Part shown: positions 1 to 9,474 of the stretch, one piece after another | How the letters are laid out: the number at the start of each line of letters is the position of its first letter | Position numbering within the stretch: position 1 is the first letter of the stretch | Assembly: GCA_028277395.1 (NCBI GenBank) | Contig: JANQGJ010000021.1 | Location: 1-64,000 of the forward strand | Reading direction: 5' to 3' | Length of the DNA: 64,000 nt | Origin: Bacteroidales bacterium | GTDB lineage: Bacteria; Bacteroidota; Bacteroidia; Bacteroidales; F082 | The notes under the pieces: model-generated | Seen by the model: only the letters and a program-made list of their open reading frames with translations | What the model was told of the DNA's origin: nothing | Databases searched by the model: none | Made by a program: the position numbers and the translations under genes

Positions 1-237
1 AAGCCCCTTAATAGTAGTACCGAAAAAGGTTTATTATTAATCAATTTTGGTTACAAATGGTTACATAAAATTCAATATTTAGAATGATTCTTAATAAAAA
101 GTTGGTGACTGGAACCAAACGACCTAGTAAAATTCAGTAACTACGAGTCATAACTATCGGCAGAATTTTAATAGTTTGAGCTTTGTAGCACAATTATATT
201 AGCAAGACTTGTCAATTATTTCCAGGTAATAATTATT
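1..237. other. Non-coding stretch at window start
   Basis: No open frame with coding character was recognised on either strand. The stretch is AT-rich and lies downstream of the T9SS remnant that ends at 238. The neighbouring gene to the left is outside the window. Confidence 0.4.
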
Positions 238-669
238 TTAATTTGAAACTTTTATCCATTTATTAACAGTAATTGTTTTGTTGTTTTGAATTAGTTTTAT
301 ATAATAAATACCTTTACAAAAACCTGAGGTATTAATACTTAGCAAGTTGTCACTAGCTATTAAATCTTCTGACTCAAAAACTATTTGACCTAATGCATCG
401 TAAATCACTATTTCATTCAAATTATTGTAGGTTCCAGATATTTGAATGTTGAGTTCTTCATATGACGGGTTCGGATAAATAATTAACTTGTCATTTTCAC
501 ATAATTCGTTAATGCCATCAGGAGGCAAAGTTGCTGTATTTGAATAATATATACAAATCAATTATGGAGGGTGAATGCTGCAAAATACATTTGCGAACAA
601 TACTAGGGGTAACATTTTCATTATATATCTCAATATCATGGAATATTTATAAAATATTCTCACCTTCAT
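238..669 (-). pseudogene. Miniature T9SS cargo gene interrupted by one in-frame stop
   Basis: Reading the minus strand from an ATG at 669-667 gives 35 codons, including a hydrophobic signal-peptide-like core (LPLVLFANVFCS). A TAA at 564-562 follows. The same frame then stays open for 107 codons, ending at 238, and encodes a typical type A T9SS C-terminal sorting domain with the motif IIYPNPSYEELNIQI, a YDALGQIVFE strand and a GIYYIKL strand. Nothing resembling a passenger domain lies between signal peptide and sorting domain, so this looks like a cargo gene that lost its middle and acquired a nonsense codon. A TTG directly after the stop could start the 107-residue part alone, but that product would have no export signal. 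Alternatives are stop readthrough or a sequencing error. Confidence 0.6.
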
Positions 670-1366
670 TCCTACCCCTCTATGCTATAGTACCAAAAAA
701 CTCATTTTTTATACCTTTCTTAGGTAATTATTATTCAAAAACAAACCAATTTAGACTTAGTTTAAATAAAAACCTATTATGCTGCTTATAACATGGCTGG
801 ATTTTTAGTTACATAATAAAAAGCATTGGATCGAATAATTAGTTTTATATACTATTATGACAGTTTAAATAGGTTTTACCTTTACAGGTGTAAACTATTC
901 TCTTAAGGTTTTTATACTATGCATTATACATACTTTTCATAGATACTTTTTGTTTTTAGTATTTTGCTTTGAGGTATTAACAAATCCAAAAAAAATCACC
1001 CATCTAAACAGACAAGGTATTGTTTGTTTGCCTAAAACCTTATTATTAGCAACCCTTACATAAAATGCTTTTATAGTTCGTTGAACTTTTGCATGTTATG
1101 CAAGTAGTAGTTTTAATGTGTTTCCTGGTAATACATACATTAGGAATAACTGAATTGTACCTTACCCTTTATTGCATAACAAAAGTAACGAAGAATAACA
1201 ATAAATAGGAAAATATTGTTATTACATTCCACGTACATCACTGATTTTCTTTGCCTTTACTTGCTGATACTATCTTGTGTTGTTCCCACCTTGAGTATGG
1301 AAAGTCAACTTTTTTATTATTATCCAATATGCCCACTGTGTAAATTCAAACAATATAGAGTAATAT
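670..1366. other. Intergenic region without recognised gene
   Basis: About 700 AT-rich bases lie between the T9SS remnant and the dipeptidase gene. Short frames exist but none shows a recognisable motif. No tRNA-like cloverleaf or strong terminator was noticed. Confidence 0.4.
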
Positions 1367-2812
1367 CTAAAAATTTTCTTTGAAAAACTCCATTGCATTT
1401 TCAATCATAAATCTGTCAATGATTTCTTCAGCTGAAATTCGATTATAAGATTTTAAGTTATTACTTTCTTCCGAACGTAAATAGTCTTCGGCATGTCGTT
1501 CAAGATAGACTTCAAGTAGCGGGAAATATTCTGAAGTCCAAAAACCATCGATAGGATTAACCATTCCATCAAAATCCGAACCAATGCACTGGATCCCCCA
1601 TGCGTACATTTCACGACTATTTAATACTTCTGCAATGTGTTGAATCTGGTTCCATATAAGTTTAGACATACGAAAGGGCTCCTTCCGGTTTCTGCCCTTT
1701 CGTGCTTTTCTCAGTGTTTTCTTACCAGCCACACGTCTTTCATCCAACATCACACCAAATAAACCATCAGATTCTGCAATTATGGCTAACTCATCATCAT
1801 AGAAATTTATATCATCACTGTTGAATTTACCAGTATATGCACCCGGCATGTCTATTTTACTGTATTCATCGAAGGAACGTGTTCCGGTAACTGCTCCATG
1901 GCTAACAATTATTGGGATTTCAGCATAACCATATTCCTGCTCCAGAATTTCATAGAAACGTTTTCTTGAGTTTACACTCAGATGTTTTATATCTATCATA
2001 ATCCTTTGACCATCAGTATCATCCAGCAATTTTCTCAATACTTTCTCTCCAAATTGAGTAAATCCCTTGTGAGAATGGTTATTTTGACCATTGAGTTTTG
2101 CCAGAAGACCTTTCATAGTTTTGGCCTGTCCACATAATTCATTGTAAAAATGATGAGCAAAAGTGATAAAGAACACCTTATGATCCCAGGATTTCACGAT
2201 TTCGATATTGTTTAGCACCTCATTTTCATCCAGTTCCCGACCATAGACACTTAAACCTGTGTTAAAAACATTCGCTCCTTCAATGGTAAGTATGAGGTTG
2301 ATGGTGTTGGGATCCCTTTCCATATTAGAAACAATTTCTTCATAGGAATTCACCAACCTGTAGCTGAACTTTTGATTATCAACAATAACTTTTACACCAT
2401 CAAGTTGTTTGTAATAATCATAAATACTACTTAAATCATCAAAGTAATTACTCATATTCTGTATATGGTCAATGCGTTTTTTACCAATTCCCATAACCAG
2501 GTTCTTCAATGTATCAGAAGTAATATTATTTCCAAGTTTATCCAAAACAAATCCCTTTTCAAGCGGATATAAAGAAACAACTACAACAGATGCTCCTCCT
2601 TTTGCCAAGGTTGTTAAATCTGACTGAGTGAATTTTGTGAGAGATGTAAGTCTGTTAATTTCTTTGTCCAGACCGGTAGGTGGATCATAATGCCAGATAC
2701 TGTTTTTGTGGTTATGGTTTTTACTGTTTTTACCCGGAGTTTTTGTATTAAAACTCTTTCCAAAGGGCTTCATAGCAGGATGGCAGTGTAAATCAATAAA
2801 TTGTTTGTTCAT
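1367..2812 (-). CDS. Peptidase M19 (membrane dipeptidase) family protein
   Basis: The 481-residue product fits the renal/membrane dipeptidase family of zinc amidohydrolases, which cleave dipeptides, often with D-amino acids. Visible family landmarks are an N-terminal metal-binding segment IDLHCHPAMKP (His9, His11, where the family usually has HxD), a bridging-glutamate segment LILTIEGANVF, the two histidine motifs IDIKHLSVNS and PIIVSHGAV, and the late GSDFDGM motif. No signal peptide is apparent, so a cytoplasmic location is likely. The gene stands alone, with more than 600 bp of non-coding DNA on both sides. The substrate cannot be read from the sequence, and the HxH in place of HxD may shift metal use or activity. 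Confidence 0.8.
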   Translation of the reverse strand: MNKQFIDLHCHPAMKPFGKSFNTKTPGKNSKNHNHKNSIWHYDPPTGLDKEINRLTSLTKFTQSDLTTLAKGGASVVVVSLYPLEKGFVLDKLGNNITSDTLKNLVMGIGKKRIDHIQNMSNYFDDLSSIYDYYKQLDGVKVIVDNQKFSYRLVNSYEEIVSNMERDPNTINLILTIEGANVFNTGLSVYGRELDENEVLNNIEIVKSWDHKVFFITFAHHFYNELCGQAKTMKGLLAKLNGQNNHSHKGFTQFGEKVLRKLLDDTDGQRIMIDIKHLSVNSRKRFYEILEQEYGYAEIPIIVSHGAVTGTRSFDEYSKIDMPGAYTGKFNSDDINFYDDELAIIAESDGLFGVMLDERRVAGKKTLRKARKGRNRKEPFRMSKLIWNQIQHIAEVLNSREMYAWGIQCIGSDFDGMVNPIDGFWTSEYFPLLEVYLERHAEDYLRSEESNNLKSYNRISAEEIIDRFMIENAMEFFKENF

Positions 2813-3551
2813 AATTAGTAGTGTTGATTAGTAATTTTAGCTTGTTTGTAAACCTTATTGAAAAAACTTAAAAATCTTATAGATTCTTAGTTATAATCAA
2901 TTAAACTTTGAAAAGGATATTCTTGTCATACTTAACTTCAATAACTTTCTTGAAGGATTTATTATTACAAACTTTATGAAAATAAATACACCGATCAAGT
3001 AGTTGATTCATTATTCCTACAACTAATCTTAAAGAAAATCCTGAAGTTTAAGCAAGATAGATTTATATCCTAGAATAACCAAAAGTAACACTTTCTTTAT
3101 GGGTTGTCAATCATTAATAACTACTCATTTATTCTAACTAAAAAACACTAATAGCCAAAAACTATTGATATAACCGGGATTCGTTCAAAACAACGAGTTT
3201 TATTTATTAGCTTATTTAACAGAGTTTTAACAAAAATCATTGCATTCCGATTTAATCAATTTATTCAAGAAATATTGTTGTTTTATCTTTATATGAAGAT
3301 CTGGTTTTGTCATAACTCGAAAATCCAATATCCATAGTGGCTATGTTGCTCATTACGATAGCTATAGGAATCCACTATGAATACTTTATCCTGACTTTTT
3401 TTGTTAGCTTTTTTCTTAAAGACCAACACTAAATACTTCAAACTGGAGATAAAAATTAAACCTCAGAATAAATTTTTGTATTTGAACCAAATATGCAATT
3501 AATTACATTATTACCTATTTTTGAACACTATATAAACTAAATTTCAGCAAA
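2813..3551. other. Intergenic region with one hairpin
   Basis: About 740 AT-rich bases hold no recognisable coding frame. The only structure noticed is an 8-bp inverted repeat (CATAGTGG at 3333-3340 and CCACTATG at 3372-3379) enclosing a 31-base loop. It lies about 170 bases upstream of the next gene and has no T-run, so it is not an obvious terminator. Confidence 0.4.
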
Positions 3552-4685
3552 ATGGGATTATTTATGTTTAAATATTTTCATTCTCTTAACTACATATTTT
3601 TATTAGTACTTTTTGTATCCGGGATATCCTGTTCAACTTCAGAATCTCATGAAGAAGACTGCACTTCAGATACAGAGGACAAAATTATTTTGAAAGTTGC
3701 AGGTTATGATTTAGACCGTTTAAAAGGGATGATAACCGGAAAGGCAGAGATAGATAGCTGTATTGTTGAATTTCATAAAATTGGTATTGGAAATGCTAAT
3801 AGCGCTGCGTTTAGTGGTTTAGGAACCTATGATGTTACAGAAATAGGGTTACATCCTTTTATGCTGGCATATGCAAATAATAATTTTAGAGATTACAGAC
3901 TTATACCGGTATTCCCTATCAGAGCATTTCGGCATAAAAGTATTTTTATCCGAACTGACAGAGAAATTAATAAACCGGAAGACTTAAAAGGCAAAAGCAT
4001 TGGAACCCCAGGTTATTCCTCCACTTCATTGACATGGATAAGAGGATTACTTTATGATGAATATGGTATTACCCCGGAAGATATTAACTGGGTACTGTCA
4101 AATAAGGACTCTTCAGCTGATGTAGCAGGTAAAATATCAGATGAAGAACAGGTATTCCCTGATAACATATCAGTTACAACAGGCTCTGCCGGTAAGGATG
4201 AATCAGAACTTCTTGTTTCAGGAGAAATTGATGCCCTTTTCCATGCAGCTGTACCTGTTGCCTATATAGATGGAAATGATATAGTAGACAGATTGTTCCG
4301 GGATTTCAGAACAGTTGAACAGGAATACTATAATAGAACAGGGATTTTTCCAATTATGCATGCTGTTGCTATCAAAACAGAATTGATTGAGAAGTATCCC
4401 TGGCTTCCCAAAGCAGTTTTCGAAGCTTATTCTGAAGCTAAAAAACTTCACTTCAAAGAACTTGATAAAACAGGATGGGCATATTCATCATTACCATGGT
4501 TTTCGCAGGAATATGAAAACACTAAATTATTAATGGGTGAAAACTACTGGCCGTACGGAATTGAACCCAACAGGAAAACACTGGAAACATTATTCAGGTA
4601 TTCCCATGAACAAGGACTAACAAAAAGACGACTAACCATAAATGATATATTTGAAGAGTCGACAATTGATTTAACTGAAAATTAG
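3552..4685 (+). CDS. Lipoprotein of the 4,5-dihydroxyphthalate decarboxylase-like / NMT1-type substrate-binding family
   Basis: The 377-residue product has a signal peptide ending in a lipobox (GISC, Cys27). The mature part resembles the 4,5-dihydroxyphthalate decarboxylase-like branch of the periplasmic-binding-protein fold: VAGYDLDRLKGM near the start, LIPVFPIRAFRHKSIFIR, then PEDLKGKSIGTPGYSSTS and WIRGLLYDEYGITPEDINWV. Many members act as solute-binding proteins, so this one could capture a small acid at the cell surface or in the periplasm. The usual permease and ATPase genes are absent nearby. The next gene starts 5 bases after the stop, suggesting co-transcription. A second possible start is Met5. 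The ligand is unknown. Confidence 0.72.
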   Translation: MGLFMFKYFHSLNYIFLLVLFVSGISCSTSESHEEDCTSDTEDKIILKVAGYDLDRLKGMITGKAEIDSCIVEFHKIGIGNANSAAFSGLGTYDVTEIGLHPFMLAYANNNFRDYRLIPVFPIRAFRHKSIFIRTDREINKPEDLKGKSIGTPGYSSTSLTWIRGLLYDEYGITPEDINWVLSNKDSSADVAGKISDEEQVFPDNISVTTGSAGKDESELLVSGEIDALFHAAVPVAYIDGNDIVDRLFRDFRTVEQEYYNRTGIFPIMHAVAIKTELIEKYPWLPKAVFEAYSEAKKLHFKELDKTGWAYSSLPWFSQEYENTKLLMGENYWPYGIEPNRKTLETLFRYSHEQGLTKRRLTINDIFEESTIDLTEN

Positions 4686-4690
4686 AAGAT

Positions 4691-5455
4691 ATGATTGTAG
4701 GTATTGTAACATTTATTTCCATCCTGTTCTTTGGCGGTGCTGCAGAGTTATTTTTTGTGGACGACATTGAGAAAGGAGTAAAAAAATACGTTCAGGAAAA
4801 AGAACGTAAAAAAGATATTCTGAGTGAATTAAAACAAGCAAAGAAGATATCCAAAGCATTTGAAAAGGACCGAAAAAGCGATTATAAAAGATTTAAGAAA
4901 CTGTATGCTGATAAAACAACTACTACGAAACAACTGGAATCTTTTTTTGAAGAGTTACAAAATAGCAGAACAGGATATCAAAACGAAATAGTTGAAAAAC
5001 GTTTACATATCTATGAAAAGATCAAACCTGAAGAATGGGTCCAAATTATTTCAGAATCCCAAATCAAAGCAGAAAAGCGTATTGCAAAAATCAATAAAAA
5101 AGAAGCTAAACGTGATAATTATTTTGCAAAAACAAGATCGCAGATTACTTTGGGTATTTCAAATATTGAACTTAAGACGAGATTACTCAATGAAATAGAT
5201 CAAATTGAAAATTCAATTAAATCTTTAGAGGATTATCTTCTATCTGTCAATACCATAAAAAATGAAATCCTTGCAGATAAAGACTCCGACAAAAAGGAAT
5301 TGATGAAAATTGTTATTGAAGAAAACAGCATCAGAGCTATACTGGTAAAAGAATTGATCGATCTTCATTCAGCAGCAAATGAAGGATGTACTGACAATGA
5401 ATGGAATAAAATTATGAAGACTTTATCCAAAGAATTTCAAATGAGCTCTAGGTAA
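4691..5455 (+). CDS. Membrane-anchored coiled-coil protein of unknown function
   Basis: The 254-residue product begins with a hydrophobic segment (residues about 2-22, VGIVTFISILFFGGAAELFF) that can act as an inner-membrane anchor. The rest is highly charged, rich in Lys and Glu, and predicted by eye to be largely helical and coiled-coil. No enzyme motif was recognised. It follows the binding-protein-like lipoprotein by 5 bases and probably forms an operon with it. Whether the coiled coil lies in the cytoplasm or the periplasm cannot be decided from the sequence. Confidence 0.6.
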   Translation: MIVGIVTFISILFFGGAAELFFVDDIEKGVKKYVQEKERKKDILSELKQAKKISKAFEKDRKSDYKRFKKLYADKTTTTKQLESFFEELQNSRTGYQNEIVEKRLHIYEKIKPEEWVQIISESQIKAEKRIAKINKKEAKRDNYFAKTRSQITLGISNIELKTRLLNEIDQIENSIKSLEDYLLSVNTIKNEILADKDSDKKELMKIVIEENSIRAILVKELIDLHSAANEGCTDNEWNKIMKTLSKEFQMSSR

Positions 5456-5527
5456 GATTTTATGGATGTCAGACAGGATTTTTGCTACACAGTTTTGATA
5501 TATCCAGGCACTCCGGAAAATGTCTGA

Positions 5528-6958
5528 TTAAAACTCTATACTTAAGCCAACCGGTAAAATAATCTCTCTCAGTGGCTGAACAAACATTGATTTTGAGGAA
5601 TTAGTATAGTACACTGAATATGCCGGAGAAGCATAAATCAGGAACCTGTTATTTATTCTATAACCGAAGTTTATTCCAAGTTTTAATCTGACTGCATTGA
5701 ATGTTTCTGTTTTGCTGTTCACAAACTTTACCACTTTATTCGAATTATTAATGAACTTTGATTGCAGGTTTGTGGCAATATCAATATTTGTTTCCAAACT
5801 TACTTTCTCTGATTCAAATAGTTCAAAACCTAAACCTGCTGAAAACAGCATCATTTGAATTTGATAATTCAATTCAACATCTTCAGCTAAAAAACAATTA
5901 CATGAATTTGGGCTGTCCAATTTATCAATCGGAATCAGTATGTTGTTTTGATACAGGTTAAAGTAATCTTCCTCACCTATTAGCAGATCGTAAGTAAATC
6001 CTGATCTTTTTTGATTGTAAATACCTGACAGGCTAAACTTTAGCCTGTTACTAAAATTACGGGAATAGTTAACTCCAATTTCAAACCCACCTGACTGAAA
6101 CGATTGATTACTTAATACTCCCGATACGAAATATGGTTTGAATACCGCAATGTCATAGAAGACAGGTCCGCTATAAACAACAATACTGTTTTTCCTTTTC
6201 TCTCTATTAACCTTCTGTTCAGATGTTAACGACTTATTGCTGTTATCTGCTGCAATTACTTCCCTGTAAGGTAATATTATAGAATCCATGCTACCAGCAA
6301 CCTTATCAGTAAAGATACTTTCCATATGGATAACCTTTTTGCTCTTATCATCATCTGTCGTAAATGAATAATTAAGTGCCTTATTATCTGAACGTCCAAT
6401 ACCCGATCGTTTTATGATCTTTATTGACGGGGTATTTAAACCGGAATTATCAATATTCGCAAATTCCATATCATCATCATTACTTTCACCTGATGATAAC
6501 CCAGAGTCATTTAACAACTCAGGTTTGTTTTCAGATTCAATCAATGACTCATCATTATACAACGAATAATCAGGTGCTACTTTGAATTCCTGATCATAAT
6601 TTGCAGATTCTGTTGATTCCTTATGTTCATTTTTTTTGTTGTCATTTGCACCTGTAAAACTTCTGTTATGATCATCAGTGAATTTTATGTTCCCGGAGTC
6701 ATTTTTGTTTTTTGAATATTGCTTTTTTTCCGTTTCAAACCCGATAGAGTTAGTATTAAAAGATTCACGAATCAGGAGTATAGAATAAACCAACATGATT
6801 ATCATGCCTGACCAAAACAGAAATCGAAGCAGTCTTCTTTTCTTCTTCTTTTTGATAATTCTTTTATCAATTTTCAGAAAAAGATCTGGTGGAACCTGCT
6901 GATTTTCGTCAGTCAAACTGGTTTTCAACAACTCCTCTATGTCAAACTTTTTTGTCAT
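5528..6958 (-). CDS. Single-TM protein with C-terminal beta-barrel, partner of ECF sigma factor
   Basis: The 476-residue product has about 42 cytoplasmic residues ending in a Lys/Arg cluster, one transmembrane helix at about 43-63, a low-complexity Asp/Asn/Ser-rich linker to about 250, and then alternating aromatic strands to the C-terminus that look like a PorT/OMP_b-brl type barrel. Its ATG overlaps the sigma gene stop by 4 bases (6955-6958), so the two are translationally coupled. Position and topology suggest an anti-sigma-like regulator, with the N-terminus holding the sigma factor and the barrel reaching the outer membrane. This role is inferred. No anti-sigma domain was recognised. A second protein of the same design lies at 44196-45557. 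Confidence 0.68.
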   Translation of the reverse strand: MTKKFDIEELLKTSLTDENQQVPPDLFLKIDKRIIKKKKKRRLLRFLFWSGMIIMLVYSILLIRESFNTNSIGFETEKKQYSKNKNDSGNIKFTDDHNRSFTGANDNKKNEHKESTESANYDQEFKVAPDYSLYNDESLIESENKPELLNDSGLSSGESNDDDMEFANIDNSGLNTPSIKIIKRSGIGRSDNKALNYSFTTDDDKSKKVIHMESIFTDKVAGSMDSIILPYREVIAADNSNKSLTSEQKVNREKRKNSIVVYSGPVFYDIAVFKPYFVSGVLSNQSFQSGGFEIGVNYSRNFSNRLKFSLSGIYNQKRSGFTYDLLIGEEDYFNLYQNNILIPIDKLDSPNSCNCFLAEDVELNYQIQMMLFSAGLGFELFESEKVSLETNIDIATNLQSKFINNSNKVVKFVNSKTETFNAVRLKLGINFGYRINNRFLIYASPAYSVYYTNSSKSMFVQPLREIILPVGLSIEF

Positions 6959-7506
6959 ACTTCCACCAACATTATTTTTTTTAGCGCCGTTTTTGCCCTG
7001 TTTAATTGTGAGCGAGACGTGCTTTCCTTGATATTAAGTACCTCAGCAATTTCTTTGTGAGTAAAACCTTCAAGTACATACATATTTATAATGGTACGAA
7101 ATCCGTCGGGTAACTCCATAATGGCTGCTTTAAGTTTTGTTCTGAGATTTTGTTCTGTTTCAGGTAAATTAGACTGTTCAGGTTCTTCCACCGGGATGTT
7201 ATCATCTGAAAGTTCCATGTCAATCCTTCTTCTTTTAAGACTATTAATACATTGATTTACTGTAATTTTTCGAGCCCATCCTTCAAAACTTCCATTTCCT
7301 TTATAAGAATTGATTCTTTCAAAAATGATTACAAAACTTTCCTGTAACACGTCCTGGGCATCATCTTTATCTTTGAGATATCTTATACAAACAAAATAAA
7401 GTTTTGGTGAAAGCGATTCATAAATGTATCTGAATGCTTCAGAACTATATTTCTTCTGAAGTTTCCTGACAAATATCATCAATCTATCGCTTTCAAGTAC
7501 AGGCAT
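6955..7506 (-). CDS. ECF-type RNA polymerase sigma-70 factor
   Basis: The 183-residue product has the two-domain layout of extracytoplasmic-function sigma factors. Region 2 spans about residues 20-90 (DAQDVLQESFVIIFERI, then GNGSFEGWARKITVNQ) and region 4 about 120-180, with the helix-turn-helix EGFTHKEIAEVLNIKESTS. It would direct RNA polymerase to a small set of envelope genes. The downstream single-TM barrel protein overlaps it by 4 bases and is the likely controller. Two secreted paralogues lie immediately upstream on the same strand. The first Met is used here, and Met10 is an alternative start. Confidence 0.9.
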   Translation of the reverse strand: MPVLESDRLMIFVRKLQKKYSSEAFRYIYESLSPKLYFVCIRYLKDKDDAQDVLQESFVIIFERINSYKGNGSFEGWARKITVNQCINSLKRRRIDMELSDDNIPVEEPEQSNLPETEQNLRTKLKAAIMELPDGFRTIINMYVLEGFTHKEIAEVLNIKESTSRSQLNRAKTALKKIMLVEV

Positions 7507-7534
7507 TAATTCAAAAAAGGAATTTAGTTGTATC

Positions 7535-8650
7535 TTATTCTAAAATGGAACAAATGCTCCTGAGTTCTGAAGAATTCATATCAGCCCCAATTTTTATTTG
7601 ATTTAAATCCGAACCACTTATTATAATTGAATCAATACTTGCACCACTAACCGGTTCTGAAGATTCATTCTGCCACATTAAACCCGAAGAAAAATGATAA
7701 TAATTAGTTTGATAGCCATAATAAGTCAAAACAGAACTTAGAGAATCAGGTGTGCATATTATTAATGGTGTTCCGGGTAGCTGAATATTAATAAGGGTTG
7801 TGTTATCATCTTTGAAATAGGAATGAACAAAGCTTATTTTAACGGGGCTATAGCCTAAAAATTCATCGAATTTGACAACCAAACTGGCTCCCTGTAAACC
7901 ATAATACCCGAGAGGTGTTTTACTATTTGGATATGAACCTGTAATATTGCCATCATCATCAATAAAATCATCAAAATAAACTGAACCCGTTTTCTCAATT
8001 TCAGGAGGTGTATTTTGAGTTGTAACACATAAGTTAACAATACCAGACTCAAATCCGGTAATTTCTATCTCGTTAACAACACCTTCAAAAATTAAATAAG
8101 AGTACTCCCAAACACCAATATTTTCGGCACTCATATCCAGATCTACAACAACATCACCAATAGAAAGAGGAAAATCATCACCCAGGCTGATAAAGCCATT
8201 GCCGTTTACTTCAAACCCCATTTGGTCATACTGGTCATTAAATCCATAAATTTCAAACTGTGCAATTTGAAAATCTCCGTTAAACCTGAAACTCGCTGGA
8301 CCGATCAAATAAATTCCAGGTTCAGAACTATTAAAAGCACAAAATGCATCTGTTTTCAACACTATTGGAGATATTCCTCCCTGAGTATAACCAATTGTAT
8401 CTCCATCATAGAACAAGGTACCCTGTGGCCATTCACTTGATGTAAAATCATCACAAATAGTTTCTAAAGGAGGAATATCTGCATAATCATAAAATAAACT
8501 TGGGCATGTCAAACATACAAGTCCCTGGTTATTGTATTTATCATTAACTATCCCGTCATTATCTTCTTTTTTACAGGATACTACAGTTAGTAAAACAATA
8601 ACAAACAACACGCTGTCAGTCCAACTTTTAATCATAAAAATGTTTTTCAT
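7535..8650 (-). CDS. Lipoprotein sharing a domain with the neighbouring T9SS protein
   Basis: The 371-residue product carries a lipoprotein signal peptide with lipobox VVSC (Cys26) followed by Lys-Lys-Glu-Asp. Residues about 65-215 match the product of the next gene upstream segment by segment: CDDFTSSEWPQGTLFYDGDT, FCAFNSSEPGIYLIGPASF, AQFEIYGFNDQYDQMGFEVN and EITGFESGIVNLCV. The family was not recognised. The strand-rich pattern suggests a beta-sandwich surface domain. After the shared domain comes a further unique region of about 150 residues. It ends 28 bases before the sigma gene starts and may be in one operon with it. Confidence 0.6.
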   Translation of the reverse strand: MKNIFMIKSWTDSVLFVIVLLTVVSCKKEDNDGIVNDKYNNQGLVCLTCPSLFYDYADIPPLETICDDFTSSEWPQGTLFYDGDTIGYTQGGISPIVLKTDAFCAFNSSEPGIYLIGPASFRFNGDFQIAQFEIYGFNDQYDQMGFEVNGNGFISLGDDFPLSIGDVVVDLDMSAENIGVWEYSYLIFEGVVNEIEITGFESGIVNLCVTTQNTPPEIEKTGSVYFDDFIDDDGNITGSYPNSKTPLGYYGLQGASLVVKFDEFLGYSPVKISFVHSYFKDDNTTLINIQLPGTPLIICTPDSLSSVLTYYGYQTNYYHFSSGLMWQNESSEPVSGASIDSIIISGSDLNQIKIGADMNSSELRSICSILE

Positions 8651-8694
8651 TCCATTAATTTATTTTATCAGACTCATACATTATAATTAATTAA

Positions 8695-9474
8695 TTATTG
8701 AATGATCAGCTTAACAAAACTACCTGACCCATTGTTATCATAGATTTTCATCAGGTATATCCCGGGCTCAAATTTAGTAATATTTATTCTGGAATTATTC
8801 GACATGATCATCTGTCTTGATTCTACTAATAAACCTGATATTGTATATATTTCCCATGAATTGATTATTTCATCGCTAATTATGTTAACTTCATCCTGTG
8901 CCGGATTTGGAAAAATTGATAATTCCTGTTTGGAATAAGGGTCAACTGACAAAGTAGATTCAGGATTCTCAACACAAAGTTCAACAATTCCTGATTCGAA
9001 TCCAATTATGTCTATTTCATTAATAAACCCCGTAAATGTTAAATACGAATAAGTCCAGTAATTTACATTTACTAGGCTTGTATCCAGATCAACTAAAATT
9101 CCATTAAGTAGCATTGGAAAACTATCATCAAGATATTTTATCTCAGATCCGTTCACCGCAAAGCCCATCTGATCAAATTGATTTAAAAATGCATATATTT
9201 CAAATTGAGCAACCTGATCATTACCATCGAATTCAAATTTAACAGGACCTATCAAATACATTCCCAATTCCCATGAATTGAATGCACATGTGCACGAAGG
9301 TCCGAGGATAATTGGCTGTGTTTCATTTTGAGAATAGCCTATAGTATCAATTCCATAAAATACTGTGTCAGAAGGCCAGTTTCCGGATGTAAAATCATCG
9401 CAGGTAATTTCCTGTGTAAATCCAGATAATATACCTGCAAAAATCAGCATCAGCAATAATTTAATTCTCTTCAT
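8695..9474 (-). CDS. Secreted protein with T9SS type A sorting domain, paralogue of downstream lipoprotein
   Basis: A longer frame opens at 9531, but the ATG at 9474-9472 is preferred. It gives a clean signal peptide (MKRIKLLLMLIFAGILSG) and has a GGAATT purine stretch just upstream, giving about 259 residues. Residues after the signal peptide repeat the domain of the adjacent lipoprotein (CDDFTSGNWPSDTVFYGIDT, AFNSWELGMYLIGPVKFEFD, FLNQFDQMGFAVNG, IIGFESGIVELCVE). The last 75 or so residues form a T9SS sorting domain with LSIFPNPAQDEVNI and GIYLMKIYDN. It is therefore probably secreted or attached to the cell surface. Function is unknown. Confidence 0.65.
   Translation of the reverse strand: MKRIKLLLMLIFAGILSGFTQEITCDDFTSGNWPSDTVFYGIDTIGYSQNETQPIILGPSCTCAFNSWELGMYLIGPVKFEFDGNDQVAQFEIYAFLNQFDQMGFAVNGSEIKYLDDSFPMLLNGILVDLDTSLVNVNYWTYSYLTFTGFINEIDIIGFESGIVELCVENPESTLSVDPYSKQELSIFPNPAQDEVNIISDEIINSWEIYTISGLLVESRQMIMSNNSRINITKFEPGIYLMKIYDNNGSGSFVKLIIQ

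Noticed and set aside
531-791. 86-residue open frame on the plus strand
   Set aside because: It has no recognisable motif and overlaps the signal-peptide-like and T9SS frame on the opposite strand, so it is taken as a shadow frame.
3333-3379. Hairpin as an insertion-sequence end or riboswitch
   Set aside because: The stem has eight pairs with a 31-base loop, no target duplication or transposase, and no known riboswitch pattern.
3552-4685. True 4,5-dihydroxyphthalate decarboxylase
   Set aside because: A lipobox and export signal argue for a surface or periplasmic binding protein; no catabolic genes lie nearby.
8222-8440. Frame opposite the lipoprotein gene
   Set aside because: It is antisense to a well-supported coding region and has no motif of its own.
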